Notes under the pieces: model-generated
Seen by the model: only the letters and a program-made list of their open reading frames with translations
Told to the model about the DNA's origin: nothing
Database searches by the model: none
Assembly: GCA_029204225.1 (NCBI GenBank)
Contig: CM055112.1
Location: 501,001-565,000 of the forward strand
Origin: Diphasiastrum complanatum
Lineage: Eukaryota; Streptophyta; Lycopodiopsida; Lycopodiales; Lycopodiaceae
DNA: 64,000 nucleotides
Direction: 5' to 3'
Made by a program: the position numbers and the translations under genes
In this document: positions 1-11,250 of the stretch, piece by piece
How the letters are laid out: each line of letters starts with the position of its first letter
How positions within the stretch are numbered: position 1 is the first letter of the stretch

Positions 1-142
1 CGAAGAGGAGATTTTTACGTAGGGGTGGTCCACCAGCACATTGTGTTACGCCCGAGGAGGTGCGTAATCACCCATCATATAGGACTCCAAAGGCATAGTC
101 TAGATCAGTTAGAGCTAAACGACGGGCGCATTTCAGGCGAAG

Positions 143-2100
143 ATGAGAGCCCTAGATAGGGTTGGTAGGTTATTTGAGGTGGGCAGATCGTTCCTAACTC
201 CATCCCATCATGATTTGGGATGGATGGAGTTTGCATGTGATTGTTGTTCGACCTTGCGATGGAAAATAGAAAGGAATAGCCATTTTTGTTGCATGAAAGA
301 CAAGGTGCGTTTGCCTTTGATGCCATCACCGCCTTCTGAGCTATTTCATTTGTACACGTCCTCCGATGACTCGGGAGCTCATTTTAGAAAGAATATTTGA
401 GATTATGATAACTCATTGGCATTCACATCTCTTGGAGTGAATATGGATAGATCCATCTCCAACTTCGTAGGCAGCGCGCATACACGTTTCGAGTGTCTAG
501 GCGGTTGTACCATCACATCAGTGGTTTGTTGTCATCGGATAGGCCTTCCTTTTCACAAATTTACTTCATGGATGGTGATGATTTGCAAGCGGATCATAGT
601 TCATTTCTGAGCCCTGAGCTTAGGCGTGATGGTCTCTTTGTCTTGCAGAGCATGATGGTGGATGTAAGTCCATTTGCGCAATGTTTTAAGAATGTTGCGC
701 GGATCATGCGGGCAAATGCCACAAAGGATATTCGTCTCCGCATAGTATCAGGTTGTTTGCAGAGTAGATTGAGCAGGCAATTCAATGCTCCCGCGAGCAA
801 TAAGATTGTGGTGCTTATGCCTTTAGACGAGACCCCGAGTGACGGAATGCGTGACATCATATTGCATTCCATTCAGGATGGTTTGCAATTCATCACACAA
901 TATCATTGGTCATATGATGCATTGCATTTTGTACTATTATTTTCATTTGGTACCGATGGGTAGTATCCGAAAATCCCACATGTGCACGTCAGAGATGACA
1001 CACGTGCTGATGATGGTGTCGATAATGGTGCACTTTCTGATGCCTTTGAAGAGCATTTAGAGGGTAGTCACAAAGCTGTCACCGTTCGAGAGTTTTACTG
1101 CTATCATTTATAGGTTAGTACAGAGCATATTTCACCGATCCATTTGGGTGAAAGGCTGCTGCAAGAGTACGCATGTGACATGATGGCAAAGATGGTGCAA
1201 AATAACATGAACTACTACTACAATAATCAGCACAACTTTCGTAGAGAAACTTGTAGCGATATTGCTGATGTTGGGGGAGCTCATTCCTCTAGCGACATAG
1301 GAATGCGAGTAGTGCTTCCATCTTCATACATCGGTTCACCGCGTCATATGCATCATCAATACCAAGATGCTTTGGTCGTCGTTAGGGATTTGGGTTCTCC
1401 CAATCTGTTTATCATGATGACGATGAACCCAAATTGGTCGGAGTTGAGGAGAGAGTTGCAAAACCAGCAGATAGCTGTAGACAGGCCTGATTTGGTATCG
1501 AGGGTTTTTAGCATGAAGCTACAGCATTTGATTGACTTACTGAAGAACGATGGTATTTTTGGGCGCATTATAGGGAGGCTGCATGTCGTGGAATTCCTTA
1601 AGAAGGATTGTCTCACGGCCACCTTTTGATTATATTGGAGGAGCGGAGCAAACCCTTCACGGTTGGAGATTACGATCGTATTGTGTGTGCAGAGATTTCT
1701 GTGAATGAGGAAGATCCAAAATTGTATGAGATAGTGATGAGATCTATGATGCATGGTCCATGCAGAGCATCCTTTCTAAATGCCCAGTGCATGAAGGACA
1801 AAAAATGCTCGAAGAACTATCCAAAGAATTTTATTGATGAAACATCAATGGTGAAGGGATATGTTTTATATAGGCGGAGGGATAACGGAGTGACGGTGCA
1901 TTCACATGGAGTAGAGTTAGATAACATGTGGGTTGTACCGTACAACAGGTGATTGGCACTACATTTTCAGTGCCACTTGAACGTGGAGGTATGTGCACAT
2001 ATACGTAGTGTGAAGTATTTGTACAAGTACTTGTACAAAGGACTTGATATGATTACGGCGGGGGCTGTAGAGAGCGGTGGTCAGACATCATAATGGATAA
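143..2100 (+). pseudogene. Helitron Rep (HUH) region, decayed
   Basis: N-terminal and rolling-circle-replication part of a plant Helitron RepHel protein. It is read in several plus frames: 143-400 (cysteine-rich block with the CC..GKV-LP-like stretch), 416-963 (the AFTSLGVN block, then the Helitron_like_N region) and 1144-1629 (ILPSS/GSPRHM, LFIMMTMNPNW, DRPDLV.RVF). After a frameshift, 1608-1952 contains the HUH motif as His-Gly-His at 1614-1622. The next catalytic block, with its tyrosine pair in KYLYKYLYKG (2013-2042), is in the same frame but behind a TGA at 1950-1952 that stands where the family has Trp. An active protein would nick and rejoin one DNA strand during rolling-circle transposition. 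Several frameshifts and stops make this copy non-functional. The true N-terminus and the 5' TC end lie left of the window or are lost. The family assignment is firm. Confidence 0.85.
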
Positions 2101-2760
2101 ATGAGATAGAGCAATTTCTTAATGCTTGATACTTCTCAGCCAGTGAGTCATGTTGGCGATTGTTGGGGCTTTCTATGGTGCTCATAAGCCCGTGGTGACC
2201 CGGTTGTCAATTCATCTCCCTGAACAAGAATTGGTGTACTTCAGTGAGGGAGTGGATTTACAGGAGATCGTAGATGGGCGTTCAGGTACCACTTTGCATA
2301 TTCTTTGAGCTGAACATGGTGATTCGGAGGCTCGAGAGTTGTACCAGGACTAGCCGAGGCAGTATTGGTACAACAAGAGAACACGTAGGCGGAGTCGTCG
2401 AATCAACGTGCAGACAACCCCTACCATTGGTCGCATGTATTTTGTACACCCCTGCGAAGGGGAGAGGTTTTATATGCGAGTTCTTTTGGCTCATGTCAGG
2501 GGTGCAACCAACTTTGAAGACTTGTGCATGACTGATGGTGAGTTGTTTCAGTCGTTCAGAGGTGCTTGCAGACACAGACTTTTGATAAATGACGCAGATT
2601 AGTGGAGTAGTTGCCTGCGGGAGGCAGTGTTATGGGCACTCCATCGCAACTTTGTCTCATGTTCGCTATGCTTCTTTTGACATGTGTCCCTTCCAACCCA
2701 TTGGAGCTCTGGAGGAGCATAGAGCCGCATTTAGTTGAGGATATATTCAAATGAGTGGGA
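2100..2760 (+). pseudogene. Helitron linker between Rep and helicase, decayed
   Basis: This stretch joins the Rep and helicase parts and follows the order seen in plant Helitrons. A broken SASE-WRL-like block lies near 2135-2170. An open piece at 2408-2602 carries the family signature IGRMYFVHPCEGERFYMR, followed by LLAHVRGATNFEDL. Frames change at least twice, and stops interrupt the reading after 2602. No separate function can be assigned. Confidence 0.7.
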
Positions 2761-4345
2761 CAACCAATAACATGCGAAACCATTTATATGAGTCGGGTTT
2801 TAGTAGACAGAGTTGTTCTTGATGTGGAGTCGCACATGCAGGCAGCTAGAAAGTCGTTAGTGAATTTTGGGTTTAGAGTCCCCGATGTCGATTTTGGTTC
2901 AACTCCATTGTTTCAAGAGGAGATGTTTGTCAACGAGAACCCTTCAGAGGTTGAAGTTGACATCGAGAGATTGAACGTGGATCATCGTAAGATTTTCGAC
3001 CGTGTGGTACGTGAGCATGTTGTTCGGAGAGTGGGAGGAGTGTTTTTGTAGATGGTCCGGGTGGTACATGCAAGACGCACCTATATAGTGTCATGTTGTC
3101 AGCACAAGGGTGGATAGCATTGGCAGTTGCATCGTGTGGGATTGTTGCACTATTGATGAAAGGTGGTAGGACCGCACACTCTCGGTTTAAAATTCCTCCA
3201 ACGGAATTGAATGAGAGCTCGACATTCAACATTTCTAAGCAATCTACGTTAGGTACGCTTTTAATGGCATGTCGACTGATCATTTGGGATGAGGCTCCCA
3301 TGGTGCCTAAGTATGCTATAGAGTGTGTAGATTGATCTTTGCGAGACATATTGAGTATCCGTGCGCCATTTGGAGGAGTTATAGTTGTTTTCGGGGGTGA
3401 TTTTTGACAGATTCTACAAGTGGTACCACGTGGTAGTCGGGCGCAAATTGTCAACGCTTCACTGAAGTGTTCACGTTTGTGGAAACACATGGAGGTGCAC
3501 AAATTGACAAAGAACATGCACGTCATGGGCGTGGAAGGTGGCGATAAAGATGAGCAGTTGAGGTTTGTAGATTATTTGTTGAGTGTGGGAGATGGTCGTG
3601 AGCCCACATTCGTGCATCGCAATTCGGACCTGATTTCCCTGCCAGAGGGCATGTGCCTAAGGACGCGTGATGTGGGCGAATAGATTTCATTAACATTTCC
3701 TGATGTTGCACAACGTTTTAAGAATGTTGAGTTCTTGATGAGTCGTGCAATATTGACCCCATTGAACAAAGATGTGTATGAGATCAATGCGAGGGTTGTT
3801 GAGCAGCTTCCAGGTGACGTTTGCACTTTTTATAGTGTCGATAGTGTTGTTGAGTGTGAGGGCTCTACAACCGAGTGGGTGTCCTCCACATAAGTTGGTG
3901 CTGAAGATTGGGATGATTGTGATATTGTTACGATCGATAGCATCGCACAAGGGATTGTGCAATGGCACAAGATTGATCATCCTCAGATTGGGCAAACAGG
4001 TCATAGAGGCAGAGATAGTGACCGGGAAGAATATAGGGAGTAGAGTCCTTATTCCACGTATCCCTATAGTGTCGAGTGATTCGAACATACCATTTGAATT
4101 GCAGAGGGTCCAGTTTCCTAACGAGCAACATTTGCCATGACAATAAACAAAGCACAGGGGCAAACTATGGACACGATTGGATTGTATTTGCCCCAGCCTG
4201 TGTTTAGTCATGGACAGCTGCATGTTGCACTTTCGAGAGTGCGAAATGCAGCAAGTCTTCATGTGCTGATTATTGACAAAGACAATCGATTTATGGATGT
4301 GGATGGATGGCGAGCTACACTCAGAACATTGTGTATTCAGAAGTG
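2755..4345 (+). pseudogene. Helitron Pif1-type helicase domain, decayed
   Basis: Superfamily 1B (Pif1-like) helicase half of the Helitron protein, which unwinds DNA during transposition. The order of motifs is as expected: P-loop at 3054-3077, Walker B IIWDEAP at 3279-3299, an FGGVIVVFGGDF block near 3370-3410, KLTKNMHV near 3503-3525, MTINKAQGQT from 4137, and SHGQLHVALSRVRN at 4207-4250. The P-loop reads GPGGTCKT, with Cys replacing the last Gly, and sits right after a one-base loss that breaks the frame at about 3045. Stops occur at about 3049, 3333, 3405 and 3680. The coding match ends near 4345 at a degraded form of the family's usual C-terminus. This is a dead copy. Confidence 0.85.
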
Positions 4346-4404
4346 TTGTAGTAGTAAGTTTGAAGTGATGTCTATGGTTTATGGTTTCGAGATGCAAGGT
4401 ATAG

Positions 4405-4618
4405 TTAGATTTAGAATTGGAGGTAGACTTAGCATTTGGGATGTAGGGTGGAGTTGGAGTTAGACTTAGCATTTGAGATGTAGGGTAGAGTTAGAGTTAG
4501 AGTTAGCTTTGGAGGTAGACTTAGCATTTGGGATGTAGGGTAGAGTTGGAATTAGATTTGGAGTTAGACTTAGCATTTGGGATGTGGGGTAGAGTTAGAG
4601 TTAGAGTTAGATTTGGAG
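4405..4618. repeat. ~50-60 bp minisatellite after the Helitron
   Basis: Four imperfect tandem copies of a unit built on TTAGACTTAGCATTTGGGAT followed by GTAGGGTAGAGTTAGAGTTAG. The copies differ in the number of TTAGAG steps. Short tandem repeats near Helitron 3' ends are common, but no clear hairpin plus CTRR terminus could be identified here. Confidence 0.75.
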
Positions 4619-4789
4619 AGAAAAATTTGTCAAATTTTGTACACAAAGAAGGTTGTGTAGAAAGAGGTTCTTTGATATAGTTGTCGAAGGCCGTTGAGCA
4701 TCACTTGGTTGAGGGTTACATTCACCAATTCGAGGTTTTGGAGTGTAGTGGAAGCGGTGAAAATGTTAGTCAAGTTGTACTTTCGAGAT

Positions 4790-6780
4790 ATTTTTGGAGA
4801 CTTCAATTTTTGGAGTCACAAAATTTTTGAGACTCGAAACTCGAATTTTTGGAGACTTTAATGTTTTGAGTCTCGAAGTTTTTGAGACACGAAATTTTTG
4901 AGACTCGAAACTCGAATTTTTGGAATTTTCAAATTTTTGAAACACAATTTGTGGAAAGACGAATTTTTGGAGACTTCAGACGCGGATTTTTGGAGGCATT
5001 TTCGAAGACTTCAATTTTTTGAGACACAAAATTTTCAAGACTTGAAACTCGAATTTTTGGAGATTTCAACTTTTGGAGTCTCGAAATTTTTGAGACTCGA
5101 AACTCAAATTTTTGGAGTCTCCGAATTTTCGGAACTCAAATTTTGGAGACTCCATTTGTGGAGAGACGAATTTTTGGAGACTCAAGACACGAATTTTTGG
5201 AGATATTTTTGAGGTACATTTCGAGGTACATTTTGTGGAGACTTCAATTTTTGAGACACAAAATTTTCGAGACTCAATTTGTGAAGAGTCTAATTTTTGG
5301 ATACTTCAATTTTCGAGAACGAAATTTTCAAGACTTGAAACTCGAATTTTTGGAGATTTCTATTTTTGGAGTCTCGAAAATTTTAAGACTCGAAACTCGA
5401 AATTTTCTAGACTCGAATTTTTGAGGTATTTTTGGAGACTCGAAACTCAAATTTTTGGAGACACGAAATTTTAGAAAATCAAGACACGAATTTTTGAGGC
5501 ATTTTCGGAGACTTCAATTTTCGAGACACGAAATTTTTGAGACTCGAAACACAAATTTTTGGAGATTTCAATTTTTGGAATCTCGAAATTTTCGAGACTC
5601 GAAACTCAAATTTTCGGAGATTTCAATTTTTTGAGTTTCGAAATTTTTGAGACTCAAAACTCAAATTCGAATTTTTGAGGTATTTTTGGAGACTTCAACT
5701 TTTGGAGACACGAAATTTTTGAGACTCGAAACTCGAATTTTTGGAGACTTCAATGTTGAGTCTTGAAATTTTTGAAACACGTTTAGAGACTTGAAACTTG
5801 AATTTTTGGAGGCTCCAAACTTTCGAGACACAATTTGTGGAGAGACAAAATTTTAGAAAATCAAAACACGAATTTTTGGCATTTTCGGAGACTTCAATTT
5901 TTGAGACACGAAATTTTCAAGATTCGAAACTCAAATTGTTGGAGATTTCAATTTTTGGAGTCTCGAAATTTTTGAGACTTGAGACTCGAAACTCAAATTT
6001 TTCTAGACTCGAAACTCGAATTTATTCGAGACTCAATTTTTTACAACTCTAAATTGTCAAAACTCAATTTGTGGAGAGACGAATTTTTGGAGACTCAAGA
6101 CATGAATTTTTGAGACACGAAACTCGAATTTTTGGAGATTTCAATTTTTGGAGTCTCGAATTTTTGGAGACGCGAATAATCCGAGACTCGAAACTTGAAT
6201 TTTTGGAGATTTTGATTTTTGGAGACTCTAAATTTTCGAGACACAATTTGTGAAGAGACAAATTTTTGGAGACTCAAGACACGAATTTTTGGAGGTATTT
6301 CGAGGTATTTTTGGAGACTTAAATTTTCGAGACACGAAATTCGAATTTAACTAAACCTTCACGAAAATGTCACGAAATTTTTCTCAAGGCTTCACGAGAT
6401 TTTCGGATTTTGGAGACACAAAATTTTCGAGACACGAAATTTTCGATACTCGAAACTCGAATATTTGGAGACACGAAATTTTTGTCATTCAAGACTCGAA
6501 TTTTTGATGACATGAATCTTTTGAGACTCGGAACTCAAATTTTTTGAGACTTCAATTTTTGGAGACACAAAAATTTCGAGACATAAATTGTTGGAGATTT
6601 CAATTTTTGGAGTCTCACAATTTTGGAGACTCGAATTTTTGGAGATACAAAATTTTCGAGACTTAAAATTCGAATTTTGAGAGTCTCCAAATTTTCGGGA
6701 CTCAATTTTTGGAGACTCAATATTTTCGAAGTACATCTCGAGGGTCAGTGTCAATTTGTGTAAAGACGAATTTTTAGAGA
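4790..6780. repeat. Degenerate satellite of GAGACTCGAA / TTTTTGGAGA words
   Basis: Two kilobases are almost wholly made of shuffled short words: GAGACTCGAAACTCGAA, TTTTTGGAGACTTCAA, GGAGTCTCGAAATTTTTGAG and GAGACACGAAATTTT. The words recur every ~18-20 bp and combine into larger units of about 50-60 bp, with divergence between copies. GAGTCTC and its complement GAGACTC alternate, so many adjacent words can pair as hairpins (for example around 5070-5100). Long apparent reading frames across it simply translate the repeat and are not genes. Confidence 0.85.
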
Positions 6781-6789
6781 CTCAAGACA

Positions 6790-7080
6790 CGAATTTTTGG
6801 AGGTATTTTTGAGGTACATTTTGAGGTATTTTCAAGGTACGAGGTACTTTCAAGGTATTTTTTGAGGTGCATTTCGAGATTTTTTGAGGTATTTTGATGT
6901 ACTTTTCGAGGTATTTTTGAAGTACTTTTGAGGTATTTCAAGGTACTTTCGAGGTACTTTTGAGAGTTAGTGTCTCAATTTGTGGAGAGACAAATTTTTG
7001 GAGACTCAAGACACGAATTTTTGGAGGTATTTTTGAGATACATTTTGAGGTATTTTTTCGAGGGTCAGTGTCGCATTCTT
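6790..7080. repeat. GAGGTATTTTTGAGGTAC tandem repeat
   Basis: This continues the satellite with a different word: GAGGTATTTT, GAGGTACATTT and GAGGTACTTTTC recur every ~15-20 bp. A copy of the older word (the TTTTTGGAGACTCAAGACAC block) returns at about 6990-7030, so the two repeat types are interleaved. Confidence 0.75.
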
Positions 7081-7560
7081 CGAGGGCCTCCCCCTCCAAA
7101 AAATATTTTTGAGTTATTTCGCGAAGGCATCGGAATATCGTAAAATTTTTGAGAAGCCTTCAGTGATTTTTGCGAAACCTTTAGAGAAATTTCGCGAAAT
7201 TTTCGCGACACTGTTCCTCCTCCTCAAGTGTCGCATTTTTTTCGAGGGTCAATGTCACGAACATAACTAAAGCCTTCGCAAAAATTTCGTGAAAATCCCC
7301 TAAAGGCTTTGCGAGGATTTGCCAATTTTTTTTGAATTTTTTGCGAGATTTTCGAGGCCTTTTTGCGTTTCGAGATATTTCGCGAAAGCTTCAGTGATTT
7401 TTGCGAGATTTTCGTGAAACTTTCAGGAAAATTGCGCGATTTTTTTGCGACATTGGCCCTCCCCCTCCAGAAAAATGCGACACTCCCCCTCCCCCTCCCC
7501 CTCCCAAAAATTACCTTCTCCTCTCAAAAAATACCCCCCCCCCTCCCAAACAATGCGATA
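7080..7560. repeat. TTTCGCGAAA-rich block and CCCTCCCC pyrimidine tract
   Basis: Self-complementary words such as TTTCGCGAAATTTTCGCG and TTTTTGCGA recur between 7110 and 7450. From about 7455 to 7550 the plus strand is a C/T-rich tract (CCCTCCCCCTCC), which makes the minus strand G-rich. No gene is visible. Confidence 0.6.
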
Positions 7561-7597
7561 CGTCGGCTGGCACACTTCGGCCACGTACACACATATA

Positions 7598-7682
7598 TCT
7601 TTCACCCGTCAACAAAGACATACTAAATTTCCAAATCATCGGAAAATCATCGCCCGTCAACGAGATACTCAATTTCCAAATC
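7598..7682. repeat. Short direct repeat (CCCGTCAACRARATACT...)
   Basis: Two adjacent copies of a ~45 bp unit that starts CCCGTCAAC and ends AATTTCCAAATCATC. A third CCCGTCAACGA word follows in the foldback to the right. Confidence 0.6.
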
Positions 7683-7693
7683 ATCAGTCGTCG

Positions 7694-7734
7694 CCTAGAT
7701 CGGCCGCCATTGCCCGTCAACGACGTGCACTCAT

Positions 7735-7777
<43 letters not shown>

Positions 7778-7829
7778 CTAGTAAAGAGTGTCCGTCGTTG
7801 ATGGGCATTGGACGACCGACGATCTAGCC
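7694..7829. repeat. Foldback: ~45 bp inverted arms around (TA)n
   Basis: The left arm 7694-7737 (containing GCCCGTCAACGACGTGCACTC) is an imperfect reverse complement of the right arm 7781-7829 (containing GAGTGTCCGTCGTTGATGGGC). The centre is an AT dinucleotide run at 7738-7765. More partial copies of the right arm lie at about 7990-8035 and 8110-8140. It looks like a foldback or MITE core; no target duplication was recognised. Confidence 0.6.
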
Positions 7830-8087
7830 TGTGATCTAGTGGATATGCCCTCATTGACGGCGATTTGGGTGACGGGCGGTTCTAATGCGGTTTAAAATGG
7901 TGAGTAAGTCCGTCGATGACATATGGCTGACAATTTTGGTTACGGCCAATGGATTGGGTCGAAGGTCAATGGTTTGGGTTGAAAGTGGATATGCCCGTCG
8001 TTGATGGACAACCAACGATCTAGATGACGACCGATGATTTCGATGGTGGCTGATGGTTTAGGAGGAAAGCTGATGGTCGTTTACGGA

Positions 8088-8169
8088 TGGCCCACTATTC
8101 AAAGTAATATGTTAAGCTCGTCGTTGACGGACGACCTACTATTCAAAGTAATATGTTGTTCATGCATGT

Positions 8170-8209
<40 letters not shown>

Positions 8210-8360
8210 ATACATGCATGTGTACGAATATTTGCTTTTAGGTGTGTATGAGTGTGTGTGTGTGCATATTTTGTATGCATGTGTTTGCAAATGTCTGTTG
8301 AAGGGCGGCCCACAGTTCAAAGTGAATATGTTGTTCATGCATGTGGTATGTATGTGTGTT
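8088..8360. repeat. Repeated ATTCAAAGTAATATGTT blocks
   Basis: A unit containing ACTATTCAAAGTAATATGTT occurs at about 8094 and 8139. A diverged copy (CAGTTCAAAGTGAATATGTT) occurs at about 8311, and the last two continue into TGTTCATGCATGTG. This is a local duplication with no coding content. Confidence 0.6.
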
Positions 8361-8582
8361 TGTGTGCATGTGTGAGGATGTTTTCTTTTAGGTTTATATG
8401 TGACGTGTGTGTGTATGTGTGTAGGGTGGGGGGTTTTCATATTTGATGTGTGTATGTGTGTGTGCATATTTGATTTGTGTATATATGTATGCATATGTAT
8501 ATGTGTGCATATTCAGTGTGTTTACAATTGTATATTTATGTTTGTGTGCATGCAAGTGTGTTTGTGTATGTGTGTACATTTG
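8160..8582. repeat. (TG)n and TGTGCATG-rich microsatellite block
   Basis: An uninterrupted TG run lies at about 8175-8208. It is followed by 370 bp of TGTGTATG/TGTGCATG words. Cysteine/valine-rich reading frames across it are translations of the repeat. Confidence 0.85.
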
Positions 8583-8754
8583 TGCATTTTGTTTGTTAAA
8601 ATCTTGGACAAAGAAGATTTTACAAAATTTTGAAATACATCATACACAAAAATTTACTTGCTCTTATCGAACAGCCATTACCATCAAAAGAATCTCATAA
8701 CATTTTTAGCTAAGAGACATTTTAAATAGTCCAAATATATATTTGTAACCAAAT

Positions 8755-9085
8755 TCAAAACATCCTATAAATGTCATTGCTTAAATTTAATATCATTAAT
8801 TGGCTATACACTAGGATATCTAACATCGCCTCAAAGGCAAACGCACTAATAGTGCTGCCATTCCTATAAACATATCTTAAATTACTAAGTAGCAAATCTA
8901 CGTTTAAGAGCAAACGAAATTGTAAATATGTGCCAATAATACTCTCTTCACTATTCAAATAATGAATATACAGCTCTAACAACCAAATGGTTGTGCTGCA
9001 AAAGATATGCTCTCCATCACCAAGCAACTCCCTAAACTCCACGGAAAATCGACGATGATTTACCATCAAGTTCACTATCTGCACA
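8755..9085 (-). other. Possible unidentified exon, minus strand
   Basis: The minus strand has a 129-codon open frame. From about 9080 downward it reads IVNLMVNHRRFSVEFRELL and then a leucine-rich helical-looking stretch. It directly follows a plausible acceptor (TTTGTGCAG on the minus strand at about 9078-9086). No family is recognised, and neighbouring exons could not be joined to it. It may be a host exon, a captured exon or chance. Confidence 0.2.
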
Positions 9086-9270
9086 AACACACAGGTGGCC
9101 AACTGTGGGCAGAGTGCGAGTGTGCTTCCTAATGGTAAGAGCAAGTTGTTTGGGCAAGAGGCCGATTGTTTTAGTGCTCGAGGGAGATGGGTGAGTGGGT
9201 TTTGTCATGTGACAAAAAAAAGATGAGGGAGTGTTGAAAAAAGAAATGCTTCTGCCCTTAAAAATCTTAG

Positions 9271-9287
9271 TTTTTTTTTTTTTTGGA

Positions 9288-9325
<38 letters not shown>
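9271..9325. repeat. T14 then a 36-base G homopolymer
   Basis: Fourteen T (9271-9284) and GGAGA are followed by 36 uninterrupted G (9290-9325). A pure G run of this length can fold into a G-quadruplex and is prone to length error in sequencing. Confidence 0.9.
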
Positions 9326-9326
<1 letters not shown>

Positions 9327-9965
9327 GGTTCTTTCTTGATGGGGACTATTTTTTGTCTCATAATTTTTTGGTAAAAAACATAATGATATGAATCTAAAAG
9401 TAAAAATATATGAAAGAAAAGAAACAAAGCATTACCTTCAAACATGGCATTTTGGTCACAACAAAATGACTATAATATGCCCCAAGATTATGCCCAACTC
9501 TGAAGTAGTAGTCATTTTGATGTTATATTCCATAGCACAATCTATAGTGCTTAAATAATGTAGCTACTAAACAATCTAGTAGTATGAAGGAGATGCAACA
9601 AATTCTATCACTTGAATCAAATAGTTATACACCATCTGAAGCGATTATTAACTTGGTAGTGTATTGAATTAGCCAACCACTCACACAATATCTCATTTTT
9701 TATAAATGATTGGAGCTAGAGCAAAGGAGATAGATCCAAGGAATCAAAGCAAATTGAGCAATCACCTACTTCATATTTTGAAACATGATGGCATAAATTG
9801 TTAAGCAAGCATATTAGAAAACAAAATTAATGCCAATTTTAAACATTCCATTTTTTTCACAACAATATGACAACTAAATGGCACAAAAATCATGGTTTGC
9901 ATTGCTACTAATTTTCAGCAATATATATAGAAGTTAAAAAACCAATCTTTGTCTACTAGGCATTG
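9326..9965. other. No gene seen
   Basis: AT-rich unique-looking sequence. No coding match, RNA gene or element end was recognised on either strand. Confidence 0.5.
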
Positions 9966-9969
<4 letters not shown>

Positions 9970-10036
<67 letters not shown>

Positions 10037-10063
10037 TGTGTGTGTGCGCGCATGTGTGTGTGT
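9970..10063. repeat. Compound (TC)n(AC)n...(TG)n microsatellite
   Basis: TC repeats from 9970 to about 10002 pass into AC repeats to about 10032. TGTGTGTGTGCGCGCATGTGTG follows to about 10063. The AC and TG parts are complementary and can form a hairpin. Confidence 0.9.
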
Positions 10064-10561
10064 ATCCAACCTAACTTTGTCTAGTTCTATTTTGGCATAA
10101 TAATGTATTCTAGCTTGGGCTAGGGCATAAAAGAAATTGCCAGCAATAGAGTCAAATTGTATGGCTCTGTTGCTAGCAAAAAAATCCAGTAACAAATCTA
10201 GATTGTATGGCTCTATTATTAACAAAAATCAAGAATCAAAGATAGACCAACAATACAGCCGCACAATTTGATTTTGTTGTTGAATTTTTGTTTTGCTTGG
10301 CCAAGACAAATTTTGTTTGCCAACAAGAAAGTCAGATTTTAGTTTTGAAAGAACCTTTTTTTTTGTTCCAGCTTGGGACAGAGCATAGATCAGTATGGTC
10401 CCAATCACAACTCCTCACTATGCCATATGATTTATTAGTTTTTAGTATGGTTTCAATCCAACAGAGCTAGTCTTGTATAAATATTCAATAGCGTAAGTAC
10501 TATGGTTGGAACAATCGTTCATGTAGAATGATAAGAACATTGAGCAAGGTCATAAAGAGCC

Positions 10562-11250
10562 CGCTCTGATACCAATTGCTGGGAGAGAGTGGCAGGTAGT
10601 GAAAGGTTGACTCATGCTCAGATACCACTATTGAAATAATGAGATAAGATGATAGTCTAATAACACTGATGGAGCCTAAGTAATGGAATATTCTTCTCGA
10701 AAAGTTTTATTTTAGAGATCATTCATGAATGCAAATTGTCTACATTGAAATTAAGAGCCATGGCTCTATCACTGTCTATGCGCTAGAGTGCTTTGATTCA
10801 CTATGTGTCATAATATGTAGAGTGTTAGAGATAGTATACTTTATATAGTTGGATTTCTATCCCTCTTTTATCTCTCTCCCTAAATCCAATTTTTAATCAA
10901 GACCAATTCAGTTACTGAACAATTTGTAGGTCATTGAATAGTTGGACAAAGTCTTACGACCTCTTAGAGACTTTTACGAGGACGTCTTCTTCTTATGACC
11001 ATCGGCCTGCCACGGGCCACTTACGACTTCTCACGAAGTCTTCATATAAAGTCTTACAAGCACTTACGACTATCAACCAATTATGACTATGACATTTGAT
11101 CTCCTAGTACAAGTCCAACCACTTGGTGTTCAGACATGTTCAAACATGAAGGCTTGGTACAGTGTCAACCACCTCTTGATCTAACAAGGCACTTCAAGCA
11201 AGTGCATTGAACTTTCTCACGATCTACCGTGCACTATCATACAATGATTG
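10562..11250 (-). repeat. Minus-strand LTR with tRNA-Met-type PBS
   Basis: GCTCTGATACCA at about 10563-10574 is the complement of the usual plant copia/gypsy primer-binding site TGGTATCAGAGC. So a minus-strand 5' LTR should lie just to the right, starting at about 10577. Supporting it are a minus-strand TATA-like CTATATAAAG near 10835-10845 and a U3-like stretch with repeated CTTACGAC words (10950-11090). The right end is not defined, and no internal protein region is recognisable to the left, so this is a solo or truncated LTR. Confidence 0.45.

Noticed and set aside
4898-6754. Several 60-120 codon open frames rich in Phe, Leu, Glu, Thr and Arg
   Set aside because: They occur on both strands and simply translate the GAGACTCGAA/TTTTTGGAGA satellite; no start context or homology.
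4790-7080. CRISPR-like array
   Set aside because: Units vary in order and length, there are no conserved direct repeats with unique spacers, and the genome is eukaryotic.
8034-8700. Cysteine/valine-rich open frames
   Set aside because: Translations of TG microsatellite words.
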